A stretch of DNA of 64,000 bases from Hysterangium stoloniferum (GCA_015178975.1 WHVD01000002.1:1950537-2014536); one strand, 5' to 3'; positions 46,509-59,014 are shown, counted from the first letter of the stretch. Made by a program: numbers and translations. The notes: a model not told the origin generated them from the letters alone.

Positions 46509-46695
46509 TGATGATGGGGGTAATAAAGAAGAAGAAATTTCATTTTTTTCAATTTTTCATATAGGCTTGTCATGTCTGAACCTTACCTTCCAGATCATGT
46601 GACTCTATGACACATATGTGTAACCAACATGACTTTTGACACATGTGCATAGCTGACAAAACCTTATCAAGTTCTAGAGCCTCTTTGGGATTCCT
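46509..46695 (+). repeat. 3' internal tail of the chromovirus, LTR missing
   Basis: It matches 37133-37310 of the deletion derivative (AAAGAAGAAGAA..., TCACATGACTCTTTGACACAT-like, CTAGAGCCTCTTTGGGA). There it is followed by polypurine tract and LTR; here it is cut at about 46695. The gene island begins to the right. Confidence 0.75.
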
Positions 46696-48077
46696 TTTTT
46701 TTTAGTTGCAAGGATACTCCGAATATGGATATATTTTGCAAGTCTATGTACTTTCAAATTTAAAAGTCAACGACTGTGTGGACTTCGAAAATATAATTCC
46801 CACGGTATGTGTTCATCTTGTGTGTCTCTTTAACTGCACTGTAAGCACGCTTCTGCTATAATACCGTCTTTCTTTACTTGGCCCACTTTAAAAAAAAGAA
46901 CGCATACTTTAATATGGACACACCAAACATTGCCTACCTATCCTCAAAGGCGCGTTCTTTGCTGACGATTGTCTTTCTTCGCCGTGCACATATCAGACTC
47001 TTGGGGGTGCAAGTTGGGCCTTGTTGAAGTCGGTATTAGTGTGGACGGTCATATTGAAGTCAGTAGTCTCCCTTGATCATTTCGATCATTTGTCTAATAT
47101 GAACACAATCTGTTATAGGGACTTCTTCCCCTTGTTACCAAACTCCATTATTTTTATAGTCATCGATGTCCTCACCTTCTGAGCTAGCAGAACTCTTGAT
47201 GATCACAGGATCCACTGCCCTGAGTAACGTGGACGTTACTTCGCGTGTCAAGGATGGGGTCAGCTGGTCGAGGTTCACGATCGATTCTAAATCTCCCCCC
47301 CCACAACTGGGATCCCTCCCGCGCTACTCCATACCCGAAACGTGCTGCTTCCCTATGTTGGATCGTAATAGGACCCGATAGTACTGCGCGTGATGGCACG
47401 GGTACCCAGGTGCCGGGATTGGTCTGCACTTGTTCATCATGTTCCTTCACCGGTTTACCACTTACATCCGGTTTTTCTTTGAACGAATTTTACGGCGTAT
47501 TTGTTACAGTGGATACTAAAGCTGGTCGCGCCGGTTTCCCTAACGGGCGGCAACCCCTCTGTGTTAGTGTGGTGGCAGCAGTCTACTCTTGCAGATCTGG
47601 AAGTTCTTATACCGTTGCCGCTAACAAAGCCTACTAGTGCAACTCAAGACTGGCCATGCCCACCCCCAACAAAGCCTCCGCTGCACTAAGACAGTGAACT
47701 CCCCACCATGTCTCTCCTGCCTCGAGGCTGAAGAAACTGTTTTCCAGCTCGTCATAAGCGCACATATGCATCCCGACTTACCCACGTCTCTGCTCACTCT
47801 CTCAAAACTGCTATTAGATGCCAAGGTAGTACCAAAAGAGCTAATATGCTTTATCAATCACTCTAGTCGTTTCAAAAGGAGCTCGAGTACATAAGACATC
47901 AACAAGTTCAATACAACAGCTTAGTACCATTGAGCAAGGAAACTCGATATTTTTTATACAGATGTATTGTTTTACGTGGGTTCTTTCCAATGATATAAAT
48001 GGATTAGAAATAATGATAAATAAATAAAAACCAGTAGAAAAAGTCGAGTTGAACCGAGTTCCTTTTCGATTGAGAAT
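46696..48077. other. Intergenic, no convincing gene
   Basis: Frames of 71-130 codons exist on both strands at 47166-47640, but none has a recognisable motif or a coherent exon structure. CG dinucleotides become common here, unlike the repeats to the left. Confidence 0.4.
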
Positions 48078-48288
48078 TCATAACCCACCCTTCTTATCGT
48101 TCGCTTTTGGCTTCATGGTCTTGAGAGCAATCTCGGGCTTTACCTGCAAAACGGTAATAGTTCGGCGTCATGTAACAATGGAACTCGAGTTACAGGACCG
48201 TCCGGAGGTCGTCATTAACGTCGTTAGCTTTAGAAAAGCTATCCGATGACTTCTTATTCTTGACAGAATTCTTGCTCAGATTACGCAT
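48078..48288 (-). CDS. Possible 51-residue Lys-rich protein, two exons
   Basis: The start is an ATG at 48288 (MRNLSKNSVKNKK). Exon 1 is 48199-48288 (30 codons), a 55-nt GT-AG intron is 48144-48198, and exon 2 is 48078-48143 (VKPEIALKTMKPKAND..., stop TGA). Splicing keeps the frame, and the product is strongly basic. It could instead be the last two exons of a longer gene whose upstream exons I could not place. The function is unknown. Confidence 0.3.
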
Positions 48289-48720
48289 GTTGTTGTTTAG
48301 GTTATCATGAATGATAGTTCCACTCCACGGTCTTACCACCATCATCGCAGGGCGATGTGCCAACAATAAACGAATCTATTACATCCACACTTGACAACCT
48401 ATATGAAGTAATCTATACAATTACTCTCCCGAAATCCAAAACTGCGAAAACGTGCGCAATCGCCCTCCGTTGTTTTCATATTGTACTGTATAGGTTGTGT
48501 ACAGTATAACAACAGAACAGTTGAAGTTAACCTACGTCCAATCTACGGAAAGTGGACCCCTCCTTTCAGCTGCGAATCATCAGTACACTCGCGTGGTGAC
48601 AGAGCTAAGCCCGTCACGACTGTTGCCCAATATCTTAGTCCTTTTATCGCTCCTTTAATCCTTGTAGTGTAATAGTTCCATTACGTATACATATCATGGT
48701 TTTCGAAGTATCAAGCTTTA
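48289..48720. other. Intergenic, nothing assigned
   Basis: It lies between the small model and the end of the monooxygenase gene. No ORF of note; it may hold the 3' untranslated region of the monooxygenase. Confidence 0.4.
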
Positions 48721-50185
48721 CTACAACTGTGGCCTCATTGCGCGTCTGACAGTTAATGTCTCCTCCGATTCATATTCAGCCATCCAATCCACTGCCAATG
48801 CAGCAGCCCAGGTGCTCGTTACGGCTTTCGAACGAATTGATTCGTCGGCCATTGCGTGGAACATGGCCATGTCATGCTCCTTGGCTTCAGGAGTCGCTTT
48901 CTGCAGCCACTTGGTCATCCCGTGAGCTTCTGCTATTGCATCTTGTGCCCAAATATTAGCGGGATCTTCACCATAACCACCTCGTTGCACAACGCGTTTA
49001 TTTTCGATAGATTGTGGATTCGTATATTCTGAGAAGGCTTTATGACGCAACATTGCCCATGTATCGAGAAGGGATTCGGGGGCTCGTCCCTGTAATACTG
49101 CTGATAATGCTCGGCCTAAAGGACCGGCGTCCAGAAGACCTGAAGTGAGTCCTAAACCACCTACTGTACCATCAGAAACTAAATGGATTACTAAAGCTCT
49201 TTCACATTACCCATAGGATTATTTGAATGTGCCGCATCCCCAATTAGTAATACCCTTCCTTTACGCAGTTGCACAGCGCATCGCTGGTGTACTTTATATG
49301 GGCTAAGATGTACGAGCTTGCATTCAATGCTTCTATCCGGCAAAAAGTGGAGGATACGCTGTTGAGCTTCTGCCATGTGTTCTTCGACCGACATGCCAGG
49401 TTTCGCCCCATACGCAATGCGCCAGAGATGAACTTTTGGGTTGATCGCAGCAACAACGCCCCAGTTAACAGGATCGACGAAAAAATTTCCCGACGTAAAG
49501 TCGAATTCAGAGAAAGGGTATAAAACGTCCGTCGCGACAAATTCCTCTTTCGGCCACGTAAAACCCGCAAATTCGATGTCCATGCTCTTGCGTACTGTGC
49601 TCCTTGAGCCGTCTGCGCCGATCAACCAATCACATGTTATTTGTGACGTATTGCCTTGAGAGCTCTCGTAAACGACACGGACTGGGCCCTGTTCAGGGTC
49701 ATCCGAGGCACGTATTACTTTGCAGTCAAAGGAAATTTCTGCGTTTGGGAAGGTTTCCAATTTGGAAAGAAGGACCTTGACAAATGTGGGCTGGCCACAA
49801 GTGAACGCTACAGGAATACCCTCTAGTTTTGGCAACACCGCCAATCTCTCTTTATGTAGCCCATCGCCTGACCAGAAAGTAAAACCGGACGACTCGTTTG
49901 CGACTGTTCGAAAGGTATCGTATACATTCGCCTCGATAAGCTCACTGATGGCAACTGGGAGGCAGCCAACCGCACGGGGGGAGTCGCTGGGACTCGGAAG
50001 CGCTTCTAGAATCCGGACTTGCACGCCGTGGGAGGCCAGAACAATTCCGGCGAAGAGACCAACTGGTCCTGCACCACAAATGACCACTTGTATATGACGT
50101 GCACTCTGAGCATTGAACGAGGTCAGATGAAGTCAGCTATAAATTTGTAATGATACTAAAAGGGACATGCCTCAAAGTTCGACAT
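48721..50185 (-). CDS. Class A FAD-dependent monooxygenase
   Basis: The product is predicted to hydroxylate or epoxidise an organic, often aromatic, substrate using FAD, NAD(P)H and oxygen. The model is exon 1 50171-50185, exon 2 49211-50105 and exon 3 48721-49163: 1353 nt, 450 residues. Intron 1 (65 nt) would use a GC donor; intron 2 (47 nt) is GT-AG. The GXGXXG dinucleotide motif is at residues 16-21 (GAGPVG), the DG motif at 168-171 (GADGSRSTVR), and the second FAD motif at about 294-303 (GDAAHSNNPM), continued across the intron by GGLGLTSGLLDA. The length fits the UbiH/salicylate-hydroxylase type rather than phenol hydroxylase, which has an extra thioredoxin-like domain. No membrane segment is seen. 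The substrate is unknown; it neighbours a Zn2Cys6 regulator and an aminotransferase. Confidence 0.9.
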
Positions 50186-52106
50186 CGCGATCGGTGTCGA
50201 TTTGCGGTCTACACAACCAACTGGTAATTGTAAGGCTATGTCTTATAGCAGATGATAAATGCTAGCTTTTGGTTCCGGACAGGCGTGACAAAGAAGTTCA
50301 TCAAATTGAACTATATAAAAGTATATATCTGGGAAGTGTCCACAGAGATCTTTAGAACTGTTCTCCCAAGAACCCTGCCGACGGCTACTTTGTCTCCCGC
50401 CGTATAAATCTTTCTTTGCTACTGTGAAGAACTTAGAGACACGACATATATCTTCTTCTAAGGAAGCGTGCCGAAGCAATCCGCATGGTTAGTTAATGCG
50501 ACAGTGTTCAACAAGCTACCCAGATAGCTCCATATTATGTAAGTGAGGGATCATTCGGCCATCAGCGATTCCTTCTCGGTGGTGTATTTCAGCTGAATAT
50601 GAGGTTTGGGTTCATTATTTAGCCCCTTGGCGTTCTACGGTTTGGACCCCCCTGTCAGGAACCCTATGTATACAACAGTAACGGATTGCTTTAAACGAGT
50701 CTGTCTGATAACTAGATAGGAAGGATACATAATTGAAAGGTTGTTGGTAACCAACCTCACTCAGTTGGCAGTAGACAACAAAAAAGCTCGGGAGACTGTT
50801 GACGAGCTTAAAGAGCACTTCAAATTGCCTCAGAGAGCTTTAAACGTTGAGGCCCTATTCGATGGTGGGCAAGTCGCCGGGCACAGTTTCCAAATTTATC
50901 TCGTTTGGCTAGGGCATCCTTTCCATATCGGGTGTGTATCTCGTTACTGATTCTTAGTCATTTATATAATACCGAAAATGTCTCTCGACACCTGAAGGCT
51001 CTGCTTGTTGATGTATGTAGTTCGGGCATTTCTCCCCGTTTTTATAACGTTCATGATAAAGATCTTAGATACATACACCGTAAAAAAGACCCTGGGCCAA
51101 ATCCGACAGATCCGTGAATTCCAAGCCTATATAGAGACTGTGAAATATACACTCCACACGATTTAAACAATTTATAGTCGGTTAAGGATCATCCATAATC
51201 CCCAAAACACTTTCAGACCCTCGATCGACAGATTACTTGTTGCTATCCATCCATAAACCCAGCACAGTGCAATATCGCTGCGTCAACTGTACCGGATACA
51301 GGAATGCTTTGCAAAACAGAGTATAACCATGGCCAATGACTCAAATAACAGCATTTTTAATCATCCTAAGCAGCATCAATCCAAGTGAATGCTGGACAGG
51401 ATGTAAAGGTTTTTGACTCCCATTCGGTAGATGTTGAAAATTAAATATTCACCGTCCATCATCCCTCTATTTAACTGCAGGCACAATGCGCGTGATGGCG
51501 CTCCATACGATTCACCGTAAATCTCGATAACTCTGTTGCCGACTGCAAGTGATTTGCAGAAATCCAAGATCATGATGATAGAAAGTCGAACAGTGTCTAC
51601 CGTGCTTCATATAACGGCAGTGGGCACACATTCGACGGGACACTTTCTTCTTCTCTTTTGGTTGGACTATCTATGGTTTCATAAATAAATTAACTGTATT
51701 ACCATAGTTACTACACCCAGGCATTTCTACGATAGTTGCCGAAATCAGTCGCCGCCAGGGCACTGCATTATTACTATACCGTCGCGAATCGGTAGGATTC
51801 ACGTCGGTCTGGAAGACACAGCAGAAACTACGATAAATTCGACCTCGATAGTGCAACAAGGACCCCGTGTGAACTAACCCGGTGATGTCGGGCAACCGTT
51901 GTAGTCGCCTGAGCATCAATGATGGCGAGATCCATCGACCCACCGGAGCTGTGAATTTGTTCCGGCAAGCAGACGGATGGCGCCATCGAGGTAGGAGAAT
52001 GCTGAGTGGTCGTGTGTCTGTAGTTCCAGTTAAATGGTGGATATAGAGAATATGGATATCATGAGGCAGATTCGAGCTCAATAGGCTGAGATAGAATTAG
52101 GGCGTA
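50186..52106. other. Intergenic, unrecognised short frames
   Basis: This region is about 1.9 kb long. The plus frame 50741-50950 (AVDNKKARETVDELKEHFKLPQ...) looks exon-like, but I cannot place it in a gene. The minus frame 51671-52081 (136 codons) shows no family motif. I assign no gene. Confidence 0.35.
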
Positions 52107-53266
52107 TCAATGTATGCTCTGGGTTGGGAAATGTGGAGTGTATTTGTCCTCGTCATCCGTGCTGCGAAGAGGGTCATCTTCTAGTAGTTCATCTGTAAGA
52201 AAGACGTTACTCGTGCTGGTTGCTCATGTTTCCAAAACGATCACCTTCTGACCCCATATCACCCACGCGGATGTCCTCATCTTTCGTCACTACAGAGAGT
52301 TGGGTATTGACTTGACTATCCACCATCGCTATATGAATTAAAAAAGAGCGTTCAGTGGACATTCGTCGCATATGATGGTCAAGTGTACCATTCCAAGTCG
52401 GATGTTCTGCTTGTGGCCTTTGTGTATCCCACGTCCCGACCGCAGATAGTTCCTGATCCTTCCTCTTCTTAGAGCCCAAAGCCATTCGAAGGTTGAGGCA
52501 ATCTTGCCACTCGACACTCGGCACGCTGAAAACTGGGATAATCCGGCAAATACGTGAGAATGAGCTAGCCTCCGCGAAACATATACATGTACCAGCATCG
52601 AGCTTTGCCGTAGATGTCTGATCGTCGTGTTCTTGTGGCATGTCTGTCGACGAATGCCAAGATTCGGTTTGCATATTTGGCCGATATTGGCGAGTGTCTT
52701 GGACCGCTCTGCCTGCCAGGCCGAATTCACTGTCTCTTATACGGGAAATGATACTAGAGGCTAAGGGATCTGATGAAACGTCGGATATAAGTGACCTAGC
52801 GCGGGCGTCGGTTGAGCAAATGATGGCGCCAAGTAGGGCCTCTGCGTTGTTGAGTCGTTGCTCGAGAGCACTCAAATAGCTATTAATATTCTTGAATTAC
52901 GACGATGCAGAGTACTGCGAGGATACAACGTACCCTTTTGGCGGGCCCCTCTTACGAGCAAGTTCTGGAATCTCAAGTGAAGATAACGAACACGCTGAAA
53001 AGAACATTAATCACCAAAATAAGTGCATTCTATTTATCAAAAAGTTAAGAGGCCTTATGGTGCGGAAGAAGAAACAAATAATCACCATATCCCGCAAGCA
53101 AGCAGAGTCGACATGTCTTGTTTACTGTTCCAGATCCGTCTGAACCTGTGTCTTCACATCGAGCCTTGGATTTCCGACATTGATCGCAAGCTGACGTTGA
53201 GTTAGTAAGACTCGGATTTACTAAAGACAAGCAAAACACACCCCTTCCTTTTCTTTTTCCACTCAT
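52107..53266 (-). CDS. Zn2Cys6 fungal transcription factor, short
   Basis: The product is a DNA-binding regulator in the nucleus. The model is exons 53242-53266, 53086-53190, 52934-52994, 52245-52879 and 52107-52192, with GT-AG introns of 51, 91, 54 and 52 nt: 912 nt, 303 residues. Cysteines at residues 10, 13, 20, 35, 38 and 45 give CX2CX6CX14CX2CX6C; the sixth is supplied only after the 91-nt intron, which supports the splicing. RKRGPPKGYLSALEQRLNNAEALLGAI follows, the linker and coiled-coil start typical of this class. The usual large regulatory domain is not present. If the last intron is retained, the frame ends at 52207 with 287 residues. It may regulate the nearby monooxygenase and aminotransferase genes; that is inference. 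Confidence 0.85.
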
Positions 53267-54121
53267 ACGTGCAAAAAAATGAGGAATGTTTCAAAGACGA
53301 GGATATCGATTGTCTTGACCGGATCTAAATGTATCATGGTTGGTTTCCGGATAAACCGTTCCACTCCATTGCTGAAGTTCGGCGCCAAACACGAGGTGGT
53401 GACCTCATCTCTTGCCGCTCTATTGTGTCCGGGTGAACTAATAATGGCTGGATTTCTCATCCGCGTCTCACATCCGGTGGGACAAGGCTGGGTGCGGATC
53501 TATTCAATATTAATGCTAGACATAACAGAAGGTTCCTACATCAGGCGAGTGGTTTGCCTTTTTTGACTTTGAGCAGGTGAGCTAACTACTGATGTAATTA
53601 ATGGGCCGATTGAAGCCTTTAAACCCCATGGAACCCGTTACCCCCCAAGGGATATTCGCATAGAATAATAGGGCCTGCTCATAGCCGAGCCCGCCGGGAT
53701 ATCCCCCGTTACGAGTGTGTCAAAAGTCATGAGATTGCAGAACGATGTCCGCACCGGTCTTAAACGTGGCTTCTGAGCCTGTCATATGTAGTGTGTCATG
53801 TTAGGTCAGTCGTAGGCTAAGAAGAATGTCCATCAACGAGTTTTGTTCCTGCCTAGGTATTTCATTGCAAATCTCGACAAAATTTCACCTTGCGACATCA
53901 AAACATCCATCGGGTAATGGAGAAACGATACATCCACATTGGCACCACTCCCTATGTCTATCTATTTGTTGCCTCGCTCGCAAGTTATTTAACAAGGGGT
54001 GATTTCTAGCCTTCTGAGATAATAGATGAAAATAAGCAGTTGGTTCAAAAGAAGATTCGCACTCTATTCGTCAAGATGTACAACTATATGACCATGTGGT
54101 CGTCTTGCATGAAATCCGGAA
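53267..54121. other. Intergenic
   Basis: It lies between the start of the transcription factor gene and the end of the Mri1 gene. No supported coding region. A 95-codon plus frame at 53279-53566 has no recognisable motif. Confidence 0.45.
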
Positions 54122-55553
54122 TTATACAATCCCGCTGGCACGCAGATTGAATGTCTTTTGGCCTTCGCTTTTGACAGCAACACCTTTCTCGGTGACTATA
54201 GCCGATATCAGATCCGCCGGGGTCACGTCGAAGCTCGGATTGTAGATGCCCTCGAGACCCGAGGGTGTAAATTGGACGATAGCTTGTTGGGGGTTTTCTG
54301 CAGGTGGATAGACAATACCACGAACTAAGCATGCCTCAATCGCTGGACGATGTTCAATGGGAATGCTGGACGTTTTCCATCATTAAAAGGGATGCCGAGA
54401 CGCGGAAACAAAGCGCACCTAGATCCGTCAGCAATATCAAGATCGACAGTGCTTATTGGTGCGACGACGACGAATGGTATGTTATGCCTCGCGGCAAGTA
54501 CTGCTGCGTTGTACGTTCCAATCTTTTCCCGACCATCAGCGGTTTGCATTGGGAGAGAGAAATCGCTATACTTTATTAGCTGTATCACCATTTGCTGCAA
54601 TACGATCAGCGCCTACAACTATAGAGACGGTTTAAACACATTCAAGGTCTTACGGCTGAGACACAAGACTACGAACCTACGGCATGGATATCGTAATGTT
54701 GGAAGAGAGAGCCAACCATGGTATCGCAAATCATGGTTGAGGGAATCTGTAGTGCTTGTAATTCCAAAGCTGTGAGGCGGGACCCCTGGTGATAAGGAGC
54801 GCTCTGAGTAAAATACGCCTTTTCCAACTTCGATGTTTGATGCAGATAGGTTATAAGACCAAACGCAGTACCGTAGCCCTATGCGTGGATAAGACATGGC
54901 ATTCGCGCATGCAAACGCGGACAAAGACTTACAGATGTGGCTAAACTGCCGGTATTGCAAACCGTCAACACATTCACTTTCTCCTTTGCGAGCGACTTCG
55001 GCTGCTTTCGCACCCACTCTGCTCCATGCCTAGCCATTTCAATGTTTCGGCCGACATCTTCATCAGCAATCAGGCGTCCTTCCTTGACCAATGCTTTCGC
55101 AACCTCTCTGGCGGCAGCTTCGTCTTGAACTGGGACTGGTGCGTCAAGAACGCGGGTGAGACGGCGGATTGCAGCCCCCAAATTGACAGCCGTTGGACGG
55201 GAACTGTATAGATGATCGAGGATAGGCGTCGCGTACTCTTTCAAGGCTGCTGGGGAGGCCAGGAAAGAGGGCGAAGGAGACTCTGCGAGCGATACTGAAA
55301 GATGAGATGCGAGCGACAGTGAAGCAAGAGAGGCAATAGCGGGTGCTCCGCGGATCTGTATATGATCCTGGGTCAGGGATAGATTAATGTGGAAAAATAC
55401 ACGTACCCTCATAGATTTTATGGCCTCAAAAGCCTCGTCAGTAGAGGTGATGGAAATGTACTTTTTGACATGAGGTAGCAAGAGCTGGTCAATGATTTCA
55501 ATTTTGTCCCCATCGGTTTTCAATCCGACCAAAGCGTTCGCTGGTAAGGACAT
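54122..55553 (-). CDS. MRI1: Methylthioribose-1-phosphate isomerase
   Basis: The enzyme converts 5-methylthioribose-1-phosphate to 5-methylthioribulose-1-phosphate in the methionine salvage pathway. The model has six exons: 55407-55553, 54933-55355, 54677-54878, 54572-54618, 54419-54522 and 54122-54365, joined by GT-AG introns of 49-58 nt, giving 1167 nt and 388 residues. The start is the ATG at 55553 (MSLPANALVGL), which fits the family; a further ATG 27 nt upstream is less likely. Motifs are IRGAPAI (50-56), CNTGSLATSGYGT with the catalytic Cys182, YHQGSRLTALEL, and GADRIAANGDTANKIGTY with the catalytic Asp262. The Cys-to-Asp spacing of 80 equals that known for the bacterial enzyme. The gene is complete and looks functional. 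Confidence 0.96.
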
Positions 55554-57119
55554 GACGGTGCAGATTGAGGAATGGCGCAAGTAGAGTTTGTCATTATGAG
55601 TGGTTCTTTATAGACGCCCGCAGCCGCTACTGAGACCAGCTTCGTGGCACGCACTTGGACCCATCACTTTTTGATCACCTTCATATATCATGGGTCTGGG
55701 TATCCGACGGATAATACTCGGATCCCCTTCATTAAATACTGCGCAATGCGTTTGCATGCTTTTTCCCTCGCTATGTCTACTAAGTAGTCGATACATATTG
55801 TCTGAGGCTCCAATCTCAAGATAATTTCTCAAGCTTTATAGAACCCCAAGCCAGACCCCGATTCAGGATAAAGGATCACAGCCAAATTGCCGAAAATCAG
55901 CCGTTTAGTCGAAGTCTGAATAGAGATTTGAGAGTTAACGTAGACCTGCCTTGCCTCAGCTATTCGGGACCACAGTAGACCTAGGAAAATGAACTCTCTG
56001 AATAGTCCAGAGTATATTCGAGGGTATTGTTTTGTTCACACCAATTTCAACCTTTTGATAGATATTATTTCATCATCTAAATAGTTCATTATTTATATGT
56101 TTGCTTTATTTACCCGTAACATATCCGAACATTTCCTGTACTGGCCGGCCTAAGCACACAACCAGCCTAATACATATATGCCCTTTCAAACAGTGCTTGA
56201 AAGGGAATTCATATTATTTTCTGAGGATCGTAGTCAGCTCTTAGTAGAGCTGCTCCTTTGTTTCTTTTTCTTTTTTCTTTTTTTCTCAAACAGTTTAAGC
56301 CCCGTTGTAGTCCTCAATCAAGTACCTCATCGTGGCTCCATCACGGCACGATATCACTCGCATCGTGAATAGGACAGTTAATATACGCATTCTTGTATTT
56401 TGTTTCTCCTACAGGCATAATGCGGGATATATATATAGCTGTAGTTTTGTATTATTATGCCCAAATTGAATGTAAGTATTATGAAGTCACATATATTCTG
56501 GGGCATTTGCGTTCTGTTGCAAAAAATCAACCATAGTATATTTACCTAACACGCTGTGAATGGTTACATACACCACTGAGCACTAACTGCATACAAATAA
56601 GCATTGTCTGGTCTATTCTACGCTCAGGATCATAGCACCTTGCCTCCAACTGAATTGTTCCTAATATGAATATCAGGAACCAATTCAGTTTTGCTGATAT
56701 ATATTAGTTGCAAATACTCTCTAATGGCGAGATCTACACATTATGATGGGCGTCCAGTTCAGCGCCTGGCGGATGTAACAACTAGTTGCTTCGATCTGGA
56801 ATGACATGTCAAAAAGGGGACAACTTCGCAGACGGAATCAGATTCTAAGGGTAATCTGATTATGTACACCATAAAATTGATCTCAGCCAATCTACTATTT
56901 GAACGTCCTCATCATACCCAGCGCATGACTTCAAATATTTCCAAAGTCCTCCATTAATTAACTATCAGGTGAGACTTTTTTTCATTTTTCTGGATATAAC
57001 ATCCTGTAATAGCATCTCAACCGGCAGTCGGATATACGTAACTAGATTCTTGCCTCGTGACCGATTAGAATACTTAAATGACTGATAACCTACAAAGCGC
57101 AGTTTAGTGTAAGACTATC
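55554..57119. promoter_or_regulatory. Divergent intergenic region, Mri1 / aminotransferase
   Basis: These 1.57 kb separate two genes read outward and must hold both promoters. A pyrimidine tract of about 30 nt lies at 56255-56287 on the plus strand, a feature common in fungal promoters, though it is some 830 bp from the aminotransferase start. No further gene is seen. Confidence 0.4.
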
Positions 57120-59014
57120 ATGTCCTCCACAACTTTTACAAGCCCTGTTCAGAAACCCAACGGTCATACCCTGTTGGGTGAACGACCCACGTCTATCCTC
57201 CACAGAACGCCCTGGAGGCCACCAGTGGCCAGATCTGGCCACGGTATATTCAAAACCCCCACTTTTTGCGATAGCATATTCTTATGAAGTATTAGGGATT
57301 CACGTTGAGCTGGAGGATGGCACAACACTGATCGATGCTGTTGGTGGCGCAGCAGTTGCATGCATAGGTAACGGACATCCAGAAGTTATCAAAGCTATCC
57401 AGAAGCAAGTAGAAACGTTATCATGTGAGTACTTCGATTTTTTTAAAGCTATCATCTGGTTAAAACACATGAATTAACCAGATGTCTACAATGTGCAGCT
57501 TTCCAATGAGCCTGCTGAGATACTGGCAGAAGAACTCGTGGCTACAGGGAAAGGCGTGTTTGAGCTTTGTGGCTTTGTTTCCGGAGGTATGGACACACAA
57601 TATATCACAACCTGCGTATCTAAAAGTTATCGAAGGATCTGAAGCCATGGAGGCTGCCCTTAAATTGAGCCGTCAGGTAGCCCAAGGACTTCTAGTTTAA
57701 ATGGTCTGTATTAAATCATTCACTCTAGTATTTTTACCAAATTGGCCAGCCACAACGCAACAACTACATCGGTCGCCACATCTCGTATCATGGAAATACA
57801 ATTGCCACACTCGGTGTAGCATCTAATGCAGGCAGGAAAGCCCCTTATAAGGCTATCTTGGATGAGAGCCACTTTCATCACGTCTCTCCTGCATATGCCA
57901 AGCGATTTCAAAAGCCAGACGAGACGGAAGAACAGTACGTTGCCCGTCTGGCCAAGGAGCTCGATGACAAGTTTGTCGAGCTTGGTCCCGATACAGTTAT
58001 TGCGTGTACGTTCAATATCTGGATTAGTTGATTGCCTCTCAACGCGGTTCCTAGTCGTCGCAGAGACCATAGTTGGCGCGACCTCGGGTGTCGTGGCCGC
58101 TCCGAAGGGCTACTTCAAAGCCATGAAAGAGGTCACGCACAAGCACGGCGCACTCTTTATTTTGGACGAAGTCATGTGTGGTATGGGACGTAAGTATATC
58201 ATTACCATCGATCTGTCCAATTTATCAGTTTATTGTGTTAAATAGGCATGGGAACTATGCATGCCTGGGAAAGCTTCGGCGATAATGAGGCTCCCGATAT
58301 TCAAGCCGTTGCTAAAGGTTTGGGAGGAGGGTACGGTTTATCGAAGCTTATCAAGAGTTATACTGCTAATTTGCTCCCACAGTTACGCTTCCATCGGCGC
58401 AGTGCTTATGAACAAGCGTGTTGCAGACGGTATCAGGGATAGGAATGGGTACTGGCAGCACGGTCATACCTACCAAGTACTTTCATTTTTGCTTGACAAT
58501 GATTCAGGGCTCACAACATATTCTAAGGCACACCCTCTTGCCTGTGCCGCCTCTTTAGCTGTTCAGGCCGTCATCCGCAACGAAAATCTCTTGGAGAACA
58601 ACCTCAAGCAAGGCGCATACCTGTTCTCCCTTCTCAAGTCGCGACTCCTGTCTCCCAACAGTCGTGCCGCTCCCTATGTCTTTGACATCCGAGGCGGTGG
58701 TCTTTGGTACGGCATAGAATTCGAAGTGCCCGCCGAAAAAATGGCGGGCCAGAAGTTCGCAATGGTTGTTCAAGCGCGTTGTATGGAGAATGGTCTTATC
58801 ATCATGGGGTTTGTCGGAGGTTCCGATCTCGAAGGAAAGACCGGAGATCACTGCATGCTCTCCCCGGCTTATAATGTTACCAAGGAAGAGGTAGGTGTCG
58901 ACGACCAGGATTTTATGCGTCGGATATTTAAAAAATATAATCCTACAGGTTGAGAAGATCGTCGACGTTTTTGTTACCAGTATCGAGGAGGTTGTTCAAG
59001 ACTTTGGTCTCTAG
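57120..59014 (+). CDS. Class III PLP-dependent aminotransferase
   Basis: The product is predicted to transfer an amino group from an omega-amino compound to a keto acid with pyridoxal phosphate. The model has ten exons: 57120-57243, 57296-57424, 57482-57586, 57636-57676, 57729-58005, 58055-58189, 58246-58330, 58383-58476, 58528-58890 and 58949-59014, with GT-AG introns of 49-58 nt. It gives 1419 nt and 472 residues, within the class III length range. Motifs are GGAAVACIGNGHPEVIKAI near the N-terminus, FVSGGSEAMEAALKLSR (cofactor phosphate binding, about 118-134), LFILDEVMCGMGR (Asp263, pyridine nitrogen contact), and DIQAVAKGLGGGYASIG (Lys294, Schiff base). The 3' part, AYNVTKEEVEKIVD, is the normal end. 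The substrate cannot be told from sequence; 4-aminobutyrate or ornithine-like relatives are possible. All splice joins keep the frame, so the gene looks intact. Confidence 0.93.

Noticed and set aside
47166-47640. Plus-strand frames of 71 and 130 codons
   Set aside because: They have no recognisable motif or consistent exon structure; the overlapping minus frame is equally open.
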